NCBI RefSeq assembly: GCF_025685415.1
Contig: NZ_JAGSYB010000001.1
Coordinates: forward strand, 2,232,001-2,296,000
From: Terriglobus aquaticus
GTDB taxonomy: Bacteria; Acidobacteriota; Terriglobia; Terriglobales; Acidobacteriaceae
Length of the DNA: 64,000 nt
Direction of reading: 5' to 3'
Made by a program: the position numbers and the translations under genes. Under the pieces are notes generated by a model, which worked only from the letters and a program-made list of their open reading frames with translations, did no database searches and was not told where the DNA came from. How positions within the stretch are numbered: position 1 is the first letter of the stretch; each line of letters starts with the position of its first letter. Below are positions 36,624 through 46,600 of the stretch, piece after piece.

Positions 36624-38930
36624 ATGTTTACTCAGCAGCAGCAGAAAGCTCCCGAAGAGGTCCGCGAAAGCTCCGTCATCGGTAAGCCCACTCCGCGCAT
36701 CGACGGCCCGCTGAAGACCACAGGCTCGGCGATGTACTCGTCGGACCACAACTTCCCCGGCTTGGTGTATGCGTGGCCTACCACCGCCACCATCGCCAGC
36801 GGCACGGTGCAGCAGATCGACACGGCCGCAGCGCAGAAGATGCCCGGTGTTCTGGCCGTGTACACGCACGAGAACCTGGACAAGCTGTACCGCGTTCCGC
36901 CCGCGTCGGGCTTCAGCATGATCATCGACGAGCACCGTCCAGCGCTGGAAGACAACGTGGTGCGCTACTGGGGCCAGTACGTTGCCGTTGCTGTGGCGGA
37001 AACGCTGGAGCAGGCGCGAGCCGCAGCCGAAGCCGTCAAAGTCACTTACGCGAAGACGCCTCACAATACGGCGGAGGCCCTGCTGGCGGCACCCAATCGC
37101 GAGGCCCCGAAGAAGCCACAGCCTGAAGATCCAAAAACCGCAAAGCCGGCCGAAGGCAAAGCGAAGCAGGTGACGAAGCGCGGTGACACGGGCGCTGCTC
37201 TGCAGGCCGCCGCTGTGAAGCATGACGCGGTCTACAGCACGCCGCCCGAGACGCACAATCCAATCGAGCTGCACGCTTCGGTCGCCGTGTATGACAACGG
37301 TCGCTTCACGCTGTACGAAACCTCTCAGGCCGTCATGAACCATCGTGACGTGATGGCAGCAACGCTCGGCGTCCCACCGGATCGCGTTCAGGTGATCACT
37401 CGCTATCTTGGCTCCGGTTTCGGTGGCAAGCTTTGGCCGTGGCCACACGCCGGTCTGGCGGCCGCATGCGCTCGCAGCCTGAACCGCCCGGTGAAGCTGG
37501 TGGTCAGCCGATCCATGATGTTTGAGAGCGTCGGCCATCGGCCCCCGATCGACCAGCGCATCCAGCTTGCGGCCGACAGCTCAGGCAAGCTCACCGCGAT
37601 CCAGCATGATTACGCCAACCACACCAGCATTGAAGACGACTACGACGAGGGTTGCGGGGAGGCGACCGGCCTGCTGTACTCCTGCCCCAACGTGCTGGCC
37701 ACCAGCAGCCTGGTGCGGCGCAACGTGGGCACACCCACGAGCATGCGCGGCCCCGGCGCGGTGCCCGGCCTATTTGCGTTAGAGTCCGCGATGGACGAGC
37801 TCGCAATCAAGTTGAAGATGGATCCGATCAAGCTGCGGCAGATGAATGAGCCAGAGGTTGACGAAACGGACGGCAAACCGTTCTCCTCGCGGCATCTGCA
37901 GGAGTGTCTGTCGGTCGGCGCCGAAAAGTTCGGCTGGGCCAAACGCAACCCGGTGGTCGGCTCCATGAAGAACTCCTCCGGCCAGACACTCGGCTGGGGC
38001 GTGGCCGCCTGCACCTGGGGCGCCATGAAGATGGATGCGGAAGTCACGGTAGAGATACGGAGCGACGGAACAGCGCGCGTGGCAACCGGGTCACAGGACG
38101 TTGGTACCGGAACCTACACCGTACTCGCCCAGCTGGTTGCGCATGAGACAGGCGTTCCTGTCGACAAGGTCGAAGTGGTTCTTGGCGATTCGTCGTTGCC
38201 GGCGGGACCGATCAGCGGTGGCTCGTGGGCCACTGCGTCCCTGGTTCCCGCGGCCCTGAATGCTGCGAAGAATGCGACGAAGTCCGTGCTCAACATCGCG
38301 ACGCAAACCGATGGCAGCCCGTTCAAAGGACGCAAGCAGGAGGAGCTCGAGTGTGCCGATGGCATCATCCGAGTCAAGGGCCAGCCCTCGCCTTCGCTTA
38401 GCGCTTCGCAGGCACTCAGCCTGGCGAGAGTACGAGCCGTGAACGCCAACGCGAAATCGCAGGGACTGTTCGGCGACAGTAATTCCAAGTTCTCCTTTCA
38501 CAGCTACGGCGCGCAGTTCGCTGAGGTCACGTGGGAGCCAGAGATTGCGCGCCTCCGGGTGAGCCGCATCGTGACTGTCATCGACGCCGGACGCATGATC
38601 AATCCCCGTGCTGCGCGCAACCAGATCGAAGGTGCTGTTGTGATGGGAGTGGGCATGGCGATGCTGGAGGCCACGGAGTACGACCAGCGCTTCGGTGCAC
38701 CCATCAACAACAATCTTGCGGACTACATCGTCGCCGTTCACGCGGACTGCCCGGCCATCGACGTCACGTTCCTCGATCACCCCGACTTCAACCTGAACGA
38801 GGTTGGCGCGCGGGGAGTGGGCGAGATCGGCCTGGCGGGAGTCGCCCCGGCCATCACCAACGCGGTGTATCACGCGACCGGATTTCGCGCGCGGAAGCTA
38901 CCTGTTCGGATTGAAGATCTAATCGCCTAA
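36624..38930 (+). CDS. paoC: periplasmic aldehyde oxidoreductase, molybdopterin subunit (PaoC/YagR type)
   Basis: It has 768 residues, somewhat longer than the about 730 of E. coli PaoC. The Moco-binding domains show the usual signatures: TPRIDGPLKTTG, VRYWGQYVAVAVAETLEQA, GFGGKLWPWPHA, GPGAVPGLFALESAMDELA, and the C-terminal catalytic GVGEIGLAGVAP with the active-site Glu. A Lys/Pro-rich insert at about 159-183 accounts for some extra length. The dedicated chaperone gene paoD is not next door; the cofactor-sulfuration partner must lie elsewhere. Confidence 0.94.
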   Translation: MFTQQQQKAPEEVRESSVIGKPTPRIDGPLKTTGSAMYSSDHNFPGLVYAWPTTATIASGTVQQIDTAAAQKMPGVLAVYTHENLDKLYRVPPASGFSMIIDEHRPALEDNVVRYWGQYVAVAVAETLEQARAAAEAVKVTYAKTPHNTAEALLAAPNREAPKKPQPEDPKTAKPAEGKAKQVTKRGDTGAALQAAAVKHDAVYSTPPETHNPIELHASVAVYDNGRFTLYETSQAVMNHRDVMAATLGVPPDRVQVITRYLGSGFGGKLWPWPHAGLAAACARSLNRPVKLVVSRSMMFESVGHRPPIDQRIQLAADSSGKLTAIQHDYANHTSIEDDYDEGCGEATGLLYSCPNVLATSSLVRRNVGTPTSMRGPGAVPGLFALESAMDELAIKLKMDPIKLRQMNEPEVDETDGKPFSSRHLQECLSVGAEKFGWAKRNPVVGSMKNSSGQTLGWGVAACTWGAMKMDAEVTVEIRSDGTARVATGSQDVGTGTYTVLAQLVAHETGVPVDKVEVVLGDSSLPAGPISGGSWATASLVPAALNAAKNATKSVLNIATQTDGSPFKGRKQEELECADGIIRVKGQPSPSLSASQALSLARVRAVNANAKSQGLFGDSNSKFSFHSYGAQFAEVTWEPEIARLRVSRIVTVIDAGRMINPRAARNQIEGAVVMGVGMAMLEATEYDQRFGAPINNNLADYIVAVHADCPAIDVTFLDHPDFNLNEVGARGVGEIGLAGVAPAITNAVYHATGFRARKLPVRIEDLIA

Positions 38931-38953
38931 ACGGCGGTCTGAGGAGTCACAGT

Positions 38954-38984
38954 GCTCGGTGAGAGGCTAGCTGAGTCACCGAGC
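38954..38984 (+). terminator. hairpin after paoC
   Basis: GCTCGGTGA and TCACCGAGC form a 9-bp stem around a 13-base loop, 24 nt after the paoC stop. Only a weak T-run (TAGCTTT) follows, so termination is likely but not certain. Confidence 0.5.
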
Positions 38985-39065
38985 TAGCTTTCGAGCTTCT
39001 GTGTGGCGGTCGCGGTTGGCGATTCGTACCTTCGCATTTACTAGCTGCTTAGCGCGGCAAAAAGT

Positions 39066-39634
39066 CTAGAGGTGGTCCATGGTCTTGGCGGCCCGGAGAA
39101 ACCCTGCCTTCGCAGCCGTTCGAACATAGGCGCGTTGCATCTGCTTTCTCAAGCGGAGGTCGCCGACTTGGAGCTTCGTGATTCGCAGGTCCATCTCGGA
39201 GCGACATTGCCGCTCGCAGAAGCGCGCGCGATCGCTCCATCCAGCAAGACTTCTGCCCTGCGGCGATCGCCCTGGGCGGCAGAGAGGCGCGCGAAGACGG
39301 GGATGAAGTCCGACTCAAGTGTGACATCGCCAGTCTGCGCGGCCTTTGCCTTCGCTGAACGGAAGTGCCGTTGAGCCTCCGCAAGATCTCCAGCTAAAAG
39401 CAGAGATCTCGTCCACGCAAGTTCAACGGAGACTGCGTCTTCGATCTGCTTCTTCGCGACGAAGAAGTCGAGTAGCTCGGACAGGCGGGACGCGGGTTGA
39501 ATTGGCTGCCCGTCATCCAAATCGAAGAGGACACCGGAAATCTTCGTCTCCGCCAGAGCGACCGCCTCGTGGTTCGCTTGACGCAATTCTGCGGACCGGT
39601 TCAGCTCCGCGCGTGCGCTCGCTTCATCCCCGCA
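39066..39634 (-). pseudogene. displaced C-terminal TPR part of the kinase gene
   Basis: After the kinase frame stops, a second frame continues the helical TPR pattern from about 39625 to 39200 (GDEASARAELNRSAELRQANHEAVALAE, SELLDFFVAKKQIEDAVSVELAWTRSLLLAGDLAEAQRHFRSA). A third frame then runs DLRITKLQVGDLRLRKQ...GFLRAAKTMDHL to the stop at 39066. Each switch is explained by a one-base loss: near 39628-39633 (GCGGGGATG on the minus strand) and near 39196-39200 (CCGAGATGG). Either the gene is decaying or the assembly has indels. A restored gene would span 39066-42399. Confidence 0.8.
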
Positions 39635-42399
39635 TCGTGCAGCACATGCGCATCCGCGCGGAGCGCTGCGCCGAGCAGCTTCGGCTGGCCAAGTTTCTGC
39701 GATATCTCGATGGCTTGCTGATAGTCTGCGTGCGCTTCGGCAAGTTTGCCAGTGAGCCAGGACAAATGCGCCTCGCCCATCAAGGGCTTCAATGCGTTAG
39801 CTGCCTGGCCCTCGCCGGAATAGATCGCGTAGGCCTTGCTGTAATCCTGTCCCGCCTCGCGCAGCTTATTCTGCTGCACCAGCAGGCTGCCAAGGTTGGT
39901 GTAGACGCGAGCAACTTCACGCGTGTCATGCAGCCGTTCACGCAGCTTGAGACTCGCGATGTATGAGGCCTTCGCTGCCTCAGGATGCCCAAGCTCATTC
40001 TGGATGAGACCGATGTTGTTGAGCTCCGAGGCCACGCTTGGCGTGTTCTCGACACGCTGGAACATCCGCATCGCTTCCGTGTAGTGCTTCAGAGCTTCCT
40101 CCGCGTCGCCCACATCCATGGCGATGATCCCAAGATCGTTCTCGGCAACTCCGAGACGCTGGTCGTCGCCGACCTGTGCAAAGATCGCCTTCGCTTCGGT
40201 GTATGCGCTCTTGGCGTCGGCATACTTGGCGTGATCTTCAAGAAAGTTTCCGGTCGAGACCAGCATGATGCCCCGACCCTTGATGTCACCGGCTGCAGAG
40301 AATAAGTCCTCAGCTTGCTGCGCTGCCGCGAGACCTTCATCGACTCTGCTGAGCGACTCCAGCGCGGAAGCGCGAGCCGCCTGCGCCTGCGCCATCAACT
40401 GCGTTGCCTTGCGTTCGCGGCTGGCAGCGTACACGGCGTCCGCGCTGCGCAATGCGTCCGTGTGCTTCCCGAGAGACTCCTGCACCTTGGAAACGAGAAG
40501 CTCTATGCGCGGGTCGGCTCCGAGCAGCGAACGCATGGACGAGGCCGATCGCAGCGTGACCAACGCGTCCTGCGGCTGGTTGGCAGCGAACTGCGATTCC
40601 GCGAGGCCGAGGACATAATCGACATTGTCGGGGTCGTAATCCCGCAGGGTCCTGTACACGGCTATGGCCGCCGGCCGCTGGTGCCTGATTTCGTTTGCGG
40701 GAGCTTGCACAGCAAGCCGGGTTCGCACGGGAAAACCTGCCGAGAGTGTGACAGCTTTGTCCGCTTCATCAACGGCCCGCCCGCGGTAGCCGAGCATGTC
40801 CCAGGCGCGTGCCAGCGCTACATGGATCAGCGGCGAGCCTGGCTCAACGGCGGCAGCTTGCAAAAGTTTCACCTGTGCCGGAACCGGTTCCAGGCTCTGT
40901 AGATCCTCCAGTCCGGCGGCGTAGAGACGCACGGCCTTTGGCTGGTTGGGAAGAAGGCTGGGCGTTGCGGCCAAGGTCTGCTTCAAGGGCAGCAGACGAG
41001 CTACGTTGACAGCCATCTGCTGCGTCGCTTCGCCTAGCCCGCCGGCGGTGGTGTCCAGCGGCTGCTCGGATAGTCGCTGCTCACCTCGAAACCGCTCCAA
41101 GCTGGCCACCAGGCGCAGGCTCCCTGCCCCGCCCTGTCCGATAGGGGCTTGTGCTGCAGAGGCGTTTTCCGTCAGCAGGTACTCCACATTCAGCAGCCTT
41201 GCCACCTGAGCGCGCTGTTGCGGTAATAGGCGGGAGGAAGGCTTGAGGCCCAGGTCGCGCATGGCCTGTGCCACCGCTTCCGGTGGAGCGATGCGCACCT
41301 GGTCTCCGCTGGAAAGTTCATTGCTCAAAGCTTCCTGAGCGGCGGAGCCAAATCCTTCAAGACCGGAGTCGCTAACTGGAACGACAGCTAGTGACGGACG
41401 CGAGTGCTCCATCGGCACAGGCGGCACAACTGCATGCGACCGATGAAGCCACAAGGTACCGGCACCAAAGAGCAAAACGGTGCTCGCTGCGACGAGAGAT
41501 CGTGCGACCACCTCTCGGTGCGCGCGCCATGCGCGCCGCGCGAGATAGCGCCGCGAGAAGGCCAGCGTCACATCACCCTTACTCAGCCGCTGCAGCTCCG
41601 CCTTGAACGCTTCCATGGTTTCGTATCGCTGTTCAGTAACGGGCTCCATAGCCCGACCAATCACAGCATCGAGTGCAGAGGGGAGGAGACCGGTAAAGCG
41701 GGCTCGAGCAGCGCGGCTGGGAAGAGCCGGCTGGCTGGTTTGGAAAAGACGCTCCATCTCCGCCGTGCTCAGTCCGGTCAGTTGAAAGGGAGGTCCACCC
41801 GTGAACAGGACATACGCCAGCACGCCGACAGAGTAGATGTCGGAACGAAAGCTGATCGCCGAAGTACCGGCAATCTGCTCCGGGCTCGCGTAGGTTGGCG
41901 TCGCAAAGCGAAACTGCGTGACTGTCTGCTCCGGATGCTGCGAATCTGGGGCAGACAGTCGCGCAATGCCGAAGTCCAGCAGTTTCAGTTCTCCCCGCGC
42001 ACTGACCAGGACATTGCCGGGTTTGATATCGCGGTGGATCACCCCGTGCGAGTGAGCATGCGCCAGTGCGTCGCACAAGGTGATGAGGAGATCGAGGATG
42101 TGTGGCAGATCGAGGGTGTTGCGTTCCGCATAGACATCGATGGGCTCACCGTCGACGTACTCCATGACAAGGAAAGGCTGATCTTCGTCCGTGGTGCCAG
42201 CATCCAGGAGAGTCACGATCGCGGGGTGCTGCAGACGTGCGAGGATCCGGGTCTCGTGACGAAAGCGTCGCGTAAACTCCTCGCGCGCCAGGACGGACTG
42301 AATGACTTTGATTGCAACCGTGCGCTCATACAGAGTGTCCGCACGTCGTGCGAGCAGCACCAGGCCCATGCCGCCACGGCCCAGTTCCGCTTCCACCAC
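39601..42399 (-). CDS. Ser/Thr protein kinase with TPR tail (C-terminus split by frameshift)
   Basis: It has 932 residues as read from a GTG. The kinase domain at about 1-275 has glycine loop GRGGMG, catalytic VAIKV lysine, HRDIKPGN and LLDFGIA: an active Hanks-type RD kinase. One membrane segment (about 300-320) separates it from an extracellular part. This includes a TolB-like amino-terminal region (LAVVPVSDSGLEGFGSAAQEALSNELSSG) and about 500 residues of TPR repeats (LGIIAMDVGDAEEALKHYTEAM, LNNIGLIQNELGHPEAAKASY). The start lies directly before the glycine loop, so the first residues may be missing. The reading frame ends abruptly at 39601 within a TPR region that continues in other frames. 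Confidence 0.85.
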   Translation of the reverse strand: MVEAELGRGGMGLVLLARRADTLYERTVAIKVIQSVLAREEFTRRFRHETRILARLQHPAIVTLLDAGTTDEDQPFLVMEYVDGEPIDVYAERNTLDLPHILDLLITLCDALAHAHSHGVIHRDIKPGNVLVSARGELKLLDFGIARLSAPDSQHPEQTVTQFRFATPTYASPEQIAGTSAISFRSDIYSVGVLAYVLFTGGPPFQLTGLSTAEMERLFQTSQPALPSRAARARFTGLLPSALDAVIGRAMEPVTEQRYETMEAFKAELQRLSKGDVTLAFSRRYLARRAWRAHREVVARSLVAASTVLLFGAGTLWLHRSHAVVPPVPMEHSRPSLAVVPVSDSGLEGFGSAAQEALSNELSSGDQVRIAPPEAVAQAMRDLGLKPSSRLLPQQRAQVARLLNVEYLLTENASAAQAPIGQGGAGSLRLVASLERFRGEQRLSEQPLDTTAGGLGEATQQMAVNVARLLPLKQTLAATPSLLPNQPKAVRLYAAGLEDLQSLEPVPAQVKLLQAAAVEPGSPLIHVALARAWDMLGYRGRAVDEADKAVTLSAGFPVRTRLAVQAPANEIRHQRPAAIAVYRTLRDYDPDNVDYVLGLAESQFAANQPQDALVTLRSASSMRSLLGADPRIELLVSKVQESLGKHTDALRSADAVYAASRERKATQLMAQAQAARASALESLSRVDEGLAAAQQAEDLFSAAGDIKGRGIMLVSTGNFLEDHAKYADAKSAYTEAKAIFAQVGDDQRLGVAENDLGIIAMDVGDAEEALKHYTEAMRMFQRVENTPSVASELNNIGLIQNELGHPEAAKASYIASLKLRERLHDTREVARVYTNLGSLLVQQNKLREAGQDYSKAYAIYSGEGQAANALKPLMGEAHLSWLTGKLAEAHADYQQAIEISQKLGQPKLLGAALRADAHVLHDAGMKRAHARS

Positions 42400-42686
42400 A
42401 TATGCCCCGCTCTTTTCTTTCCCGACAAGCGTTCACTCTACTTTCGTAAATTGCTACCACCGCTGCGCCGCCCGACTTCGACTTGCCACCGCACGGATCC
42501 GATAACTTCTCAGAGGCATTTGCCCATCGCCGGCTAGGGCGTCTGCCGAACTGCGGTTGTTTCGTGTGAGAGCACCGGGTACCACTTTGGGGAGAGTCTG
42601 CTCTCGCCCGCGTCACTAACCAGCAGCTCATGCGTCTGTGAATATGAACACGCGCGTTGGCCATCCAAGGCCGCTGGAGGCACAAC

Positions 42687-43418
42687 TTGATTCACCTTCG
42701 ATCCAAGGCTCTGATGCTGTGCCTCCTCATCCCCCTTGCTTTACAGAAAGCGCGTCCGCAGCTGCTTCCCGCCGATCGGCAGTCAGAGGTAGAGCAGATC
42801 GCGCATCGCCTCGCTGAGATGACTGAAAAGCGCAAAGCTGCACTCACGAGCTACGAGAGTCGGAGGGTAATGACCGTGACCTACCAGGGTGCGCTCAGCC
42901 AAGGCGAGGCGACGGAGACCGTGGCTATGACCTTTACCGCACCCGCAACGAAGCAGTTCACGATCCTGTCCGCAACAGGAGCGCAAATCATCCGCGACAG
43001 TGTCTTCCAGCGAGCGCTTACTGCCGAGCAAACGGCTGCCGGTGCTGCCGCACAAAAAGCGTCTGCGCTTACTTTGGAGAACTACACGATGGTGCTCGTT
43101 GGCCGCGAACAACTTCCGGCCGGCACTTGCCTGGTCTTGGACGTAACGCCAAAAGTAGCAAGCGAGTTCACCTACGCTGGGCGTGTGTGGGTAAACATGA
43201 CCGACTATGCTGTCGTGCGCATACAGGGAAAGCCAGCGGTGAACCCCTCTCCTTGGATCACCGAAGGAGAGTTCACCACGGACTTCCAGAAGGTCGGTGA
43301 CTTCTACTTCCCGCTCAAAACAGTTTCCAGCAGCAATCTTCCGCTTGGCCTTCGCGCCCAGCTCACGATCCAATACGGCTCCTATCACATCCTCGGCGCC
43401 ACCCCTTTGCGCAAGTGA
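42687..43418 (+). CDS. exported LolA-like outer-membrane lipoprotein-sorting type protein
   Basis: It has 243 residues from a TTG at 42687, chosen because CTGGAGG lies 6 nt upstream and the next residues form a signal peptide (SKALMLCLLIPLALQ). The rest has a beta-rich LolA/LolB-like outline: VMTVTYQGALSQGEATETVAMTF, TCLVLDVTPKVASEFTYAGRVWVNMTDYAVVRIQGKPAVNPS, and FYFPLKTVSSSNLP. Acidobacteria have many such proteins next to envelope genes. Role in lipid or protein handling is inferred. It is divergent from the kinase. Confidence 0.75.
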   Translation: MIHLRSKALMLCLLIPLALQKARPQLLPADRQSEVEQIAHRLAEMTEKRKAALTSYESRRVMTVTYQGALSQGEATETVAMTFTAPATKQFTILSATGAQIIRDSVFQRALTAEQTAAGAAAQKASALTLENYTMVLVGREQLPAGTCLVLDVTPKVASEFTYAGRVWVNMTDYAVVRIQGKPAVNPSPWITEGEFTTDFQKVGDFYFPLKTVSSSNLPLGLRAQLTIQYGSYHILGATPLRK

Positions 43419-43689
43419 CCGCGACATATCCGAGGACGGCATACCTCGTCACGTCCTACAACGGCGTTTGTGAAGGCTAATTCCGTTGGCAGTCATTTGT
43501 CGCCACGACGCTTGTCTATTCATGGCCTCGCACCAGATCAAGCATGCTGGATGCGCTGAACGCGAATATGGCGCGCATCTGGATCTCCGCCACTCCGTTG
43601 ACGAAGATCATCAGCAACAGGTTCAGGTGACGGATATTACGCGAAGCGATCTGATCGGGTTTGGGGATGCGAGTTTCTACAGCTGATCT

Positions 43690-46600
43690 CTAGAAGGTGT
43701 AGCGCGCACCGAACTGGAACTGGCGAGGTGTGTTCGCCGCGCCGAACACGGCACCGAAGCCGGTCAACACGGTTGGGTCCGTTACAGCATCTGGGTTCCA
43801 GAAGACGTTGGGGTAACCATACTGCACGGTGTTGGTCACGTTGTACCCGGCGACCTCGAGCCGCAGGTTGGTCTCGTGTGGCATGGCGAAGGTCTTGTAG
43901 AGCGAGGCGTCCAGATTGTGGGCGCCATCAGTGCGCACGTTGGACAAGTAAGCCGGTGCGGTTCCGGCGGCGAACTGGCTTGCTGGCTGCGAGAAGCACG
44001 AGGGCGAGAACCACTGCTCGGCGGTGTGCGGCGCACCCTGGCTGGCATTGCAGGTCAGGTCGACGCGCTGATTAAAGTACGGATTGCCGGTTCCCACCGG
44101 GGCCGCGATAGGCACGCCACTGCTGAGGTACACAATGGTGTTGACGGTCCAACCACCCAGCAGCGAGTTTGTTACGCCATGCAGATTGAGCAGTTTGCCT
44201 TTACCAATGGGAAGGTCGTAGGAAATCTGCGAGTTGAACTGGAACTTCACATCCTGCGGAGAGACGGCGCGCTCGAGATTCAGATTGCGCCAGTCCTGCG
44301 GACTACCGGAGTGATAGCCGACAAAGTTCAGCGGCGTGTAGCTGGCATCGGTCAGAAGCTTGCTCCAGGTGAAGCTGTTGATCATCGTCAGGCCGTTGCT
44401 GAGCCGCTTTTCAACCTTGGTCTGGAGTGAGTTGTAGCTTGAGTCCGCAACAGGAAATCCGTTCACGGTCACGCCATGGTTGAACGATCCGTTCGAGAAC
44501 TGCGGGTAGGGCAGCAGCGACATCCACAATGGCACGGTGCTGGATCCGGCGTACGGATTGGTGGCGGGCAGGATCGGGTTCCACTTGTTTGCGACCATCT
44601 GACAACCGGCACTGCCGTCTACGCAGAGCTGTGTGCCGTACTGCGCGATGGTCTGAATGGGAAGCGTATTCAGGTCGATTGAGCCTAGCGAGAGGAACAG
44701 ACCGCGACTGCCGACGTATGCCAGCGTGAACACCGTGTGGCCTGGGAACTGCTGCTCGACTCCGAAGTTGTAGTTGTAGGTGGTTAGCGTTCGCGGGTTG
44801 GGCAGCACGGTACTCAGGCCCACGCCGATGTTGGTGGCAGGACCCGCAGCAGAGCCTTGCGGGATGACAACGCCGTTCGGGAATGGATTGCTCAGCGGAT
44901 TGAGCAGCACCGTGTTGCCGTCGCTGTTGTATTGCGTGGCGTTCCACGTGGTGGATGAGGTGAAGCCGTCACTGTCGAATGAGGTGTTCGCGACCATGTT
45001 GGCGCTGGGGCCGTAGTAGATGCCGGCACCGCTGCGCACGACTGTGCCGGGCATGGGCTCCCAAGCGAAGCTGGCACGCGGGCCGATGTCTTTCCAATTT
45101 GTATTGAAGGGCGAGCGGCGATCTCCACCCACGAAGCGTTCCCCACCGGTGAGTGCGACGCCGTTCACGGTGTAGGCCAGGGTCGGGTCGAAGTACTCCA
45201 GGCGATTGTGCCGTTCGGTGCGGCCGCCAAAGATCTCCCAGCGCACACCCACGGTTGCGGTGAACTTTGGCGTGACGTGGTAGACATCCTGCACAAACGT
45301 TGCGTAATACGGGCTTGCCACGGCGCCAAACAGGTCTTTGGTGAAGTTGTCGGCCTCGTTGCCGGGTGCTGAACCCATGCCGATCAGGAAGCTTGCCCAG
45401 TCGCTGCCGTCTCCGGCAAACGTGGTGGAACTGGTTGCGGTTTTATCGAAGCTGTACGCGCCCGCTGGAAAGGCAGGCTGTCCCAGGTTCATGAACTTCT
45501 TCTGGTACTCAAAGCCGGCGCTCAACTCGTGCTTGCCCAATAGGTGCGTGATGGACGCGCTGGCATCGCTGTTCTCGCTGACAAAGATGAAGTTGTCATA
45601 GTTGCCGGTGCCACCCACTGGAGCCGTGTCAGAGAACGTGATGAGCGGGATTTGCTTGAAGACGACCTGGTCGGCCAGCGACTGGGGAAAACCGGCGGTC
45701 GTGATGTTGTAGTTGTCCTGGCGCGGATCGCCTGTCTGTTTCTCGTTGTGGCGGGTAAAGGAATAACGAAGCTGCAGCAGTAATTTTGGTGACAGCGTGA
45801 TGTCGTCGCCGATGAGGATGTTGTTCGTCGTGGTCAGATTCACGTAGTACAGCGGGTTGAACATGTTGGCATCGCCGTACTGATTACTGTTTCCTTGCTG
45901 CGTGTGGCCATACGAGTAGCGACCGAAGATGCGGTTGCTGCTGTTGGGGGCGAAGTCGATGCGAGCATCGCCTTTCTGCGCGTGCAACGGAGCCAGACCC
46001 GAGGTGGTCAGGTTGTTGGTGTGGAAGGGTCCCAGGCCGGCGGTGTTGGGCAGCGGCAGCTTGTCAGAGAAGTACTTCGCGACGGGGTCGATGTTTGCCG
46101 CCGGAACGATGTTGTTGGCGAAGGGCTGACGAAGGCCCGTGTTGGGGTCGTCGGGCAGCAGCGGGTTATAGATGGTGAAGCTGTCGGCCGAGAAGTCGCC
46201 GGTGCGCTCGGCAGCAGTGGGTACCGTGTAGCTGCCCGTTTCCAAATAGGCCTGCTGCGTGGCTTCGTAGTCGCCGAAGAAGAAGAGCTTGTCCCGGAGA
46301 ATGGGACCGCTGATCGCTCCGCCCTCCTGGTAGCGGTGGTAGTCGGGCGTACCCACGCCAGGGTTGGCGCGCTTGAAGAAGAAGTCGTTCGCCGCCACAG
46401 CGTTGGGCCGGAAGTAACCGAAGGCGTCGCCGTGAAAGCTGTTGCCTCCCGACTTGGTGACCAAGCTGATCACGCCGCCGCCACCGCTGGCATAGCTGGC
46501 CGGAGTGTTCTGCGTTTCCACGCGGAACTCTGCAACACCATCCTGCGGCACCTGGAATGCGGGCATGATGGTCGCGATGTTGTTTTCAGCAACGCCGATG

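Noticed and set aside
42326-42685. Minus-strand 119-codon frame upstream of the kinase
   Set aside because: It overlaps the kinase start in another frame, is rich in Arg/Cys and cannot be joined to the kinase as a missing N-terminus.
43486-43686. 66-codon plus-strand frame after the LolA-like gene
   Set aside because: No SD, no family and no coding bias evident; only its C-terminal half looks mildly protein-like, so it was left out.
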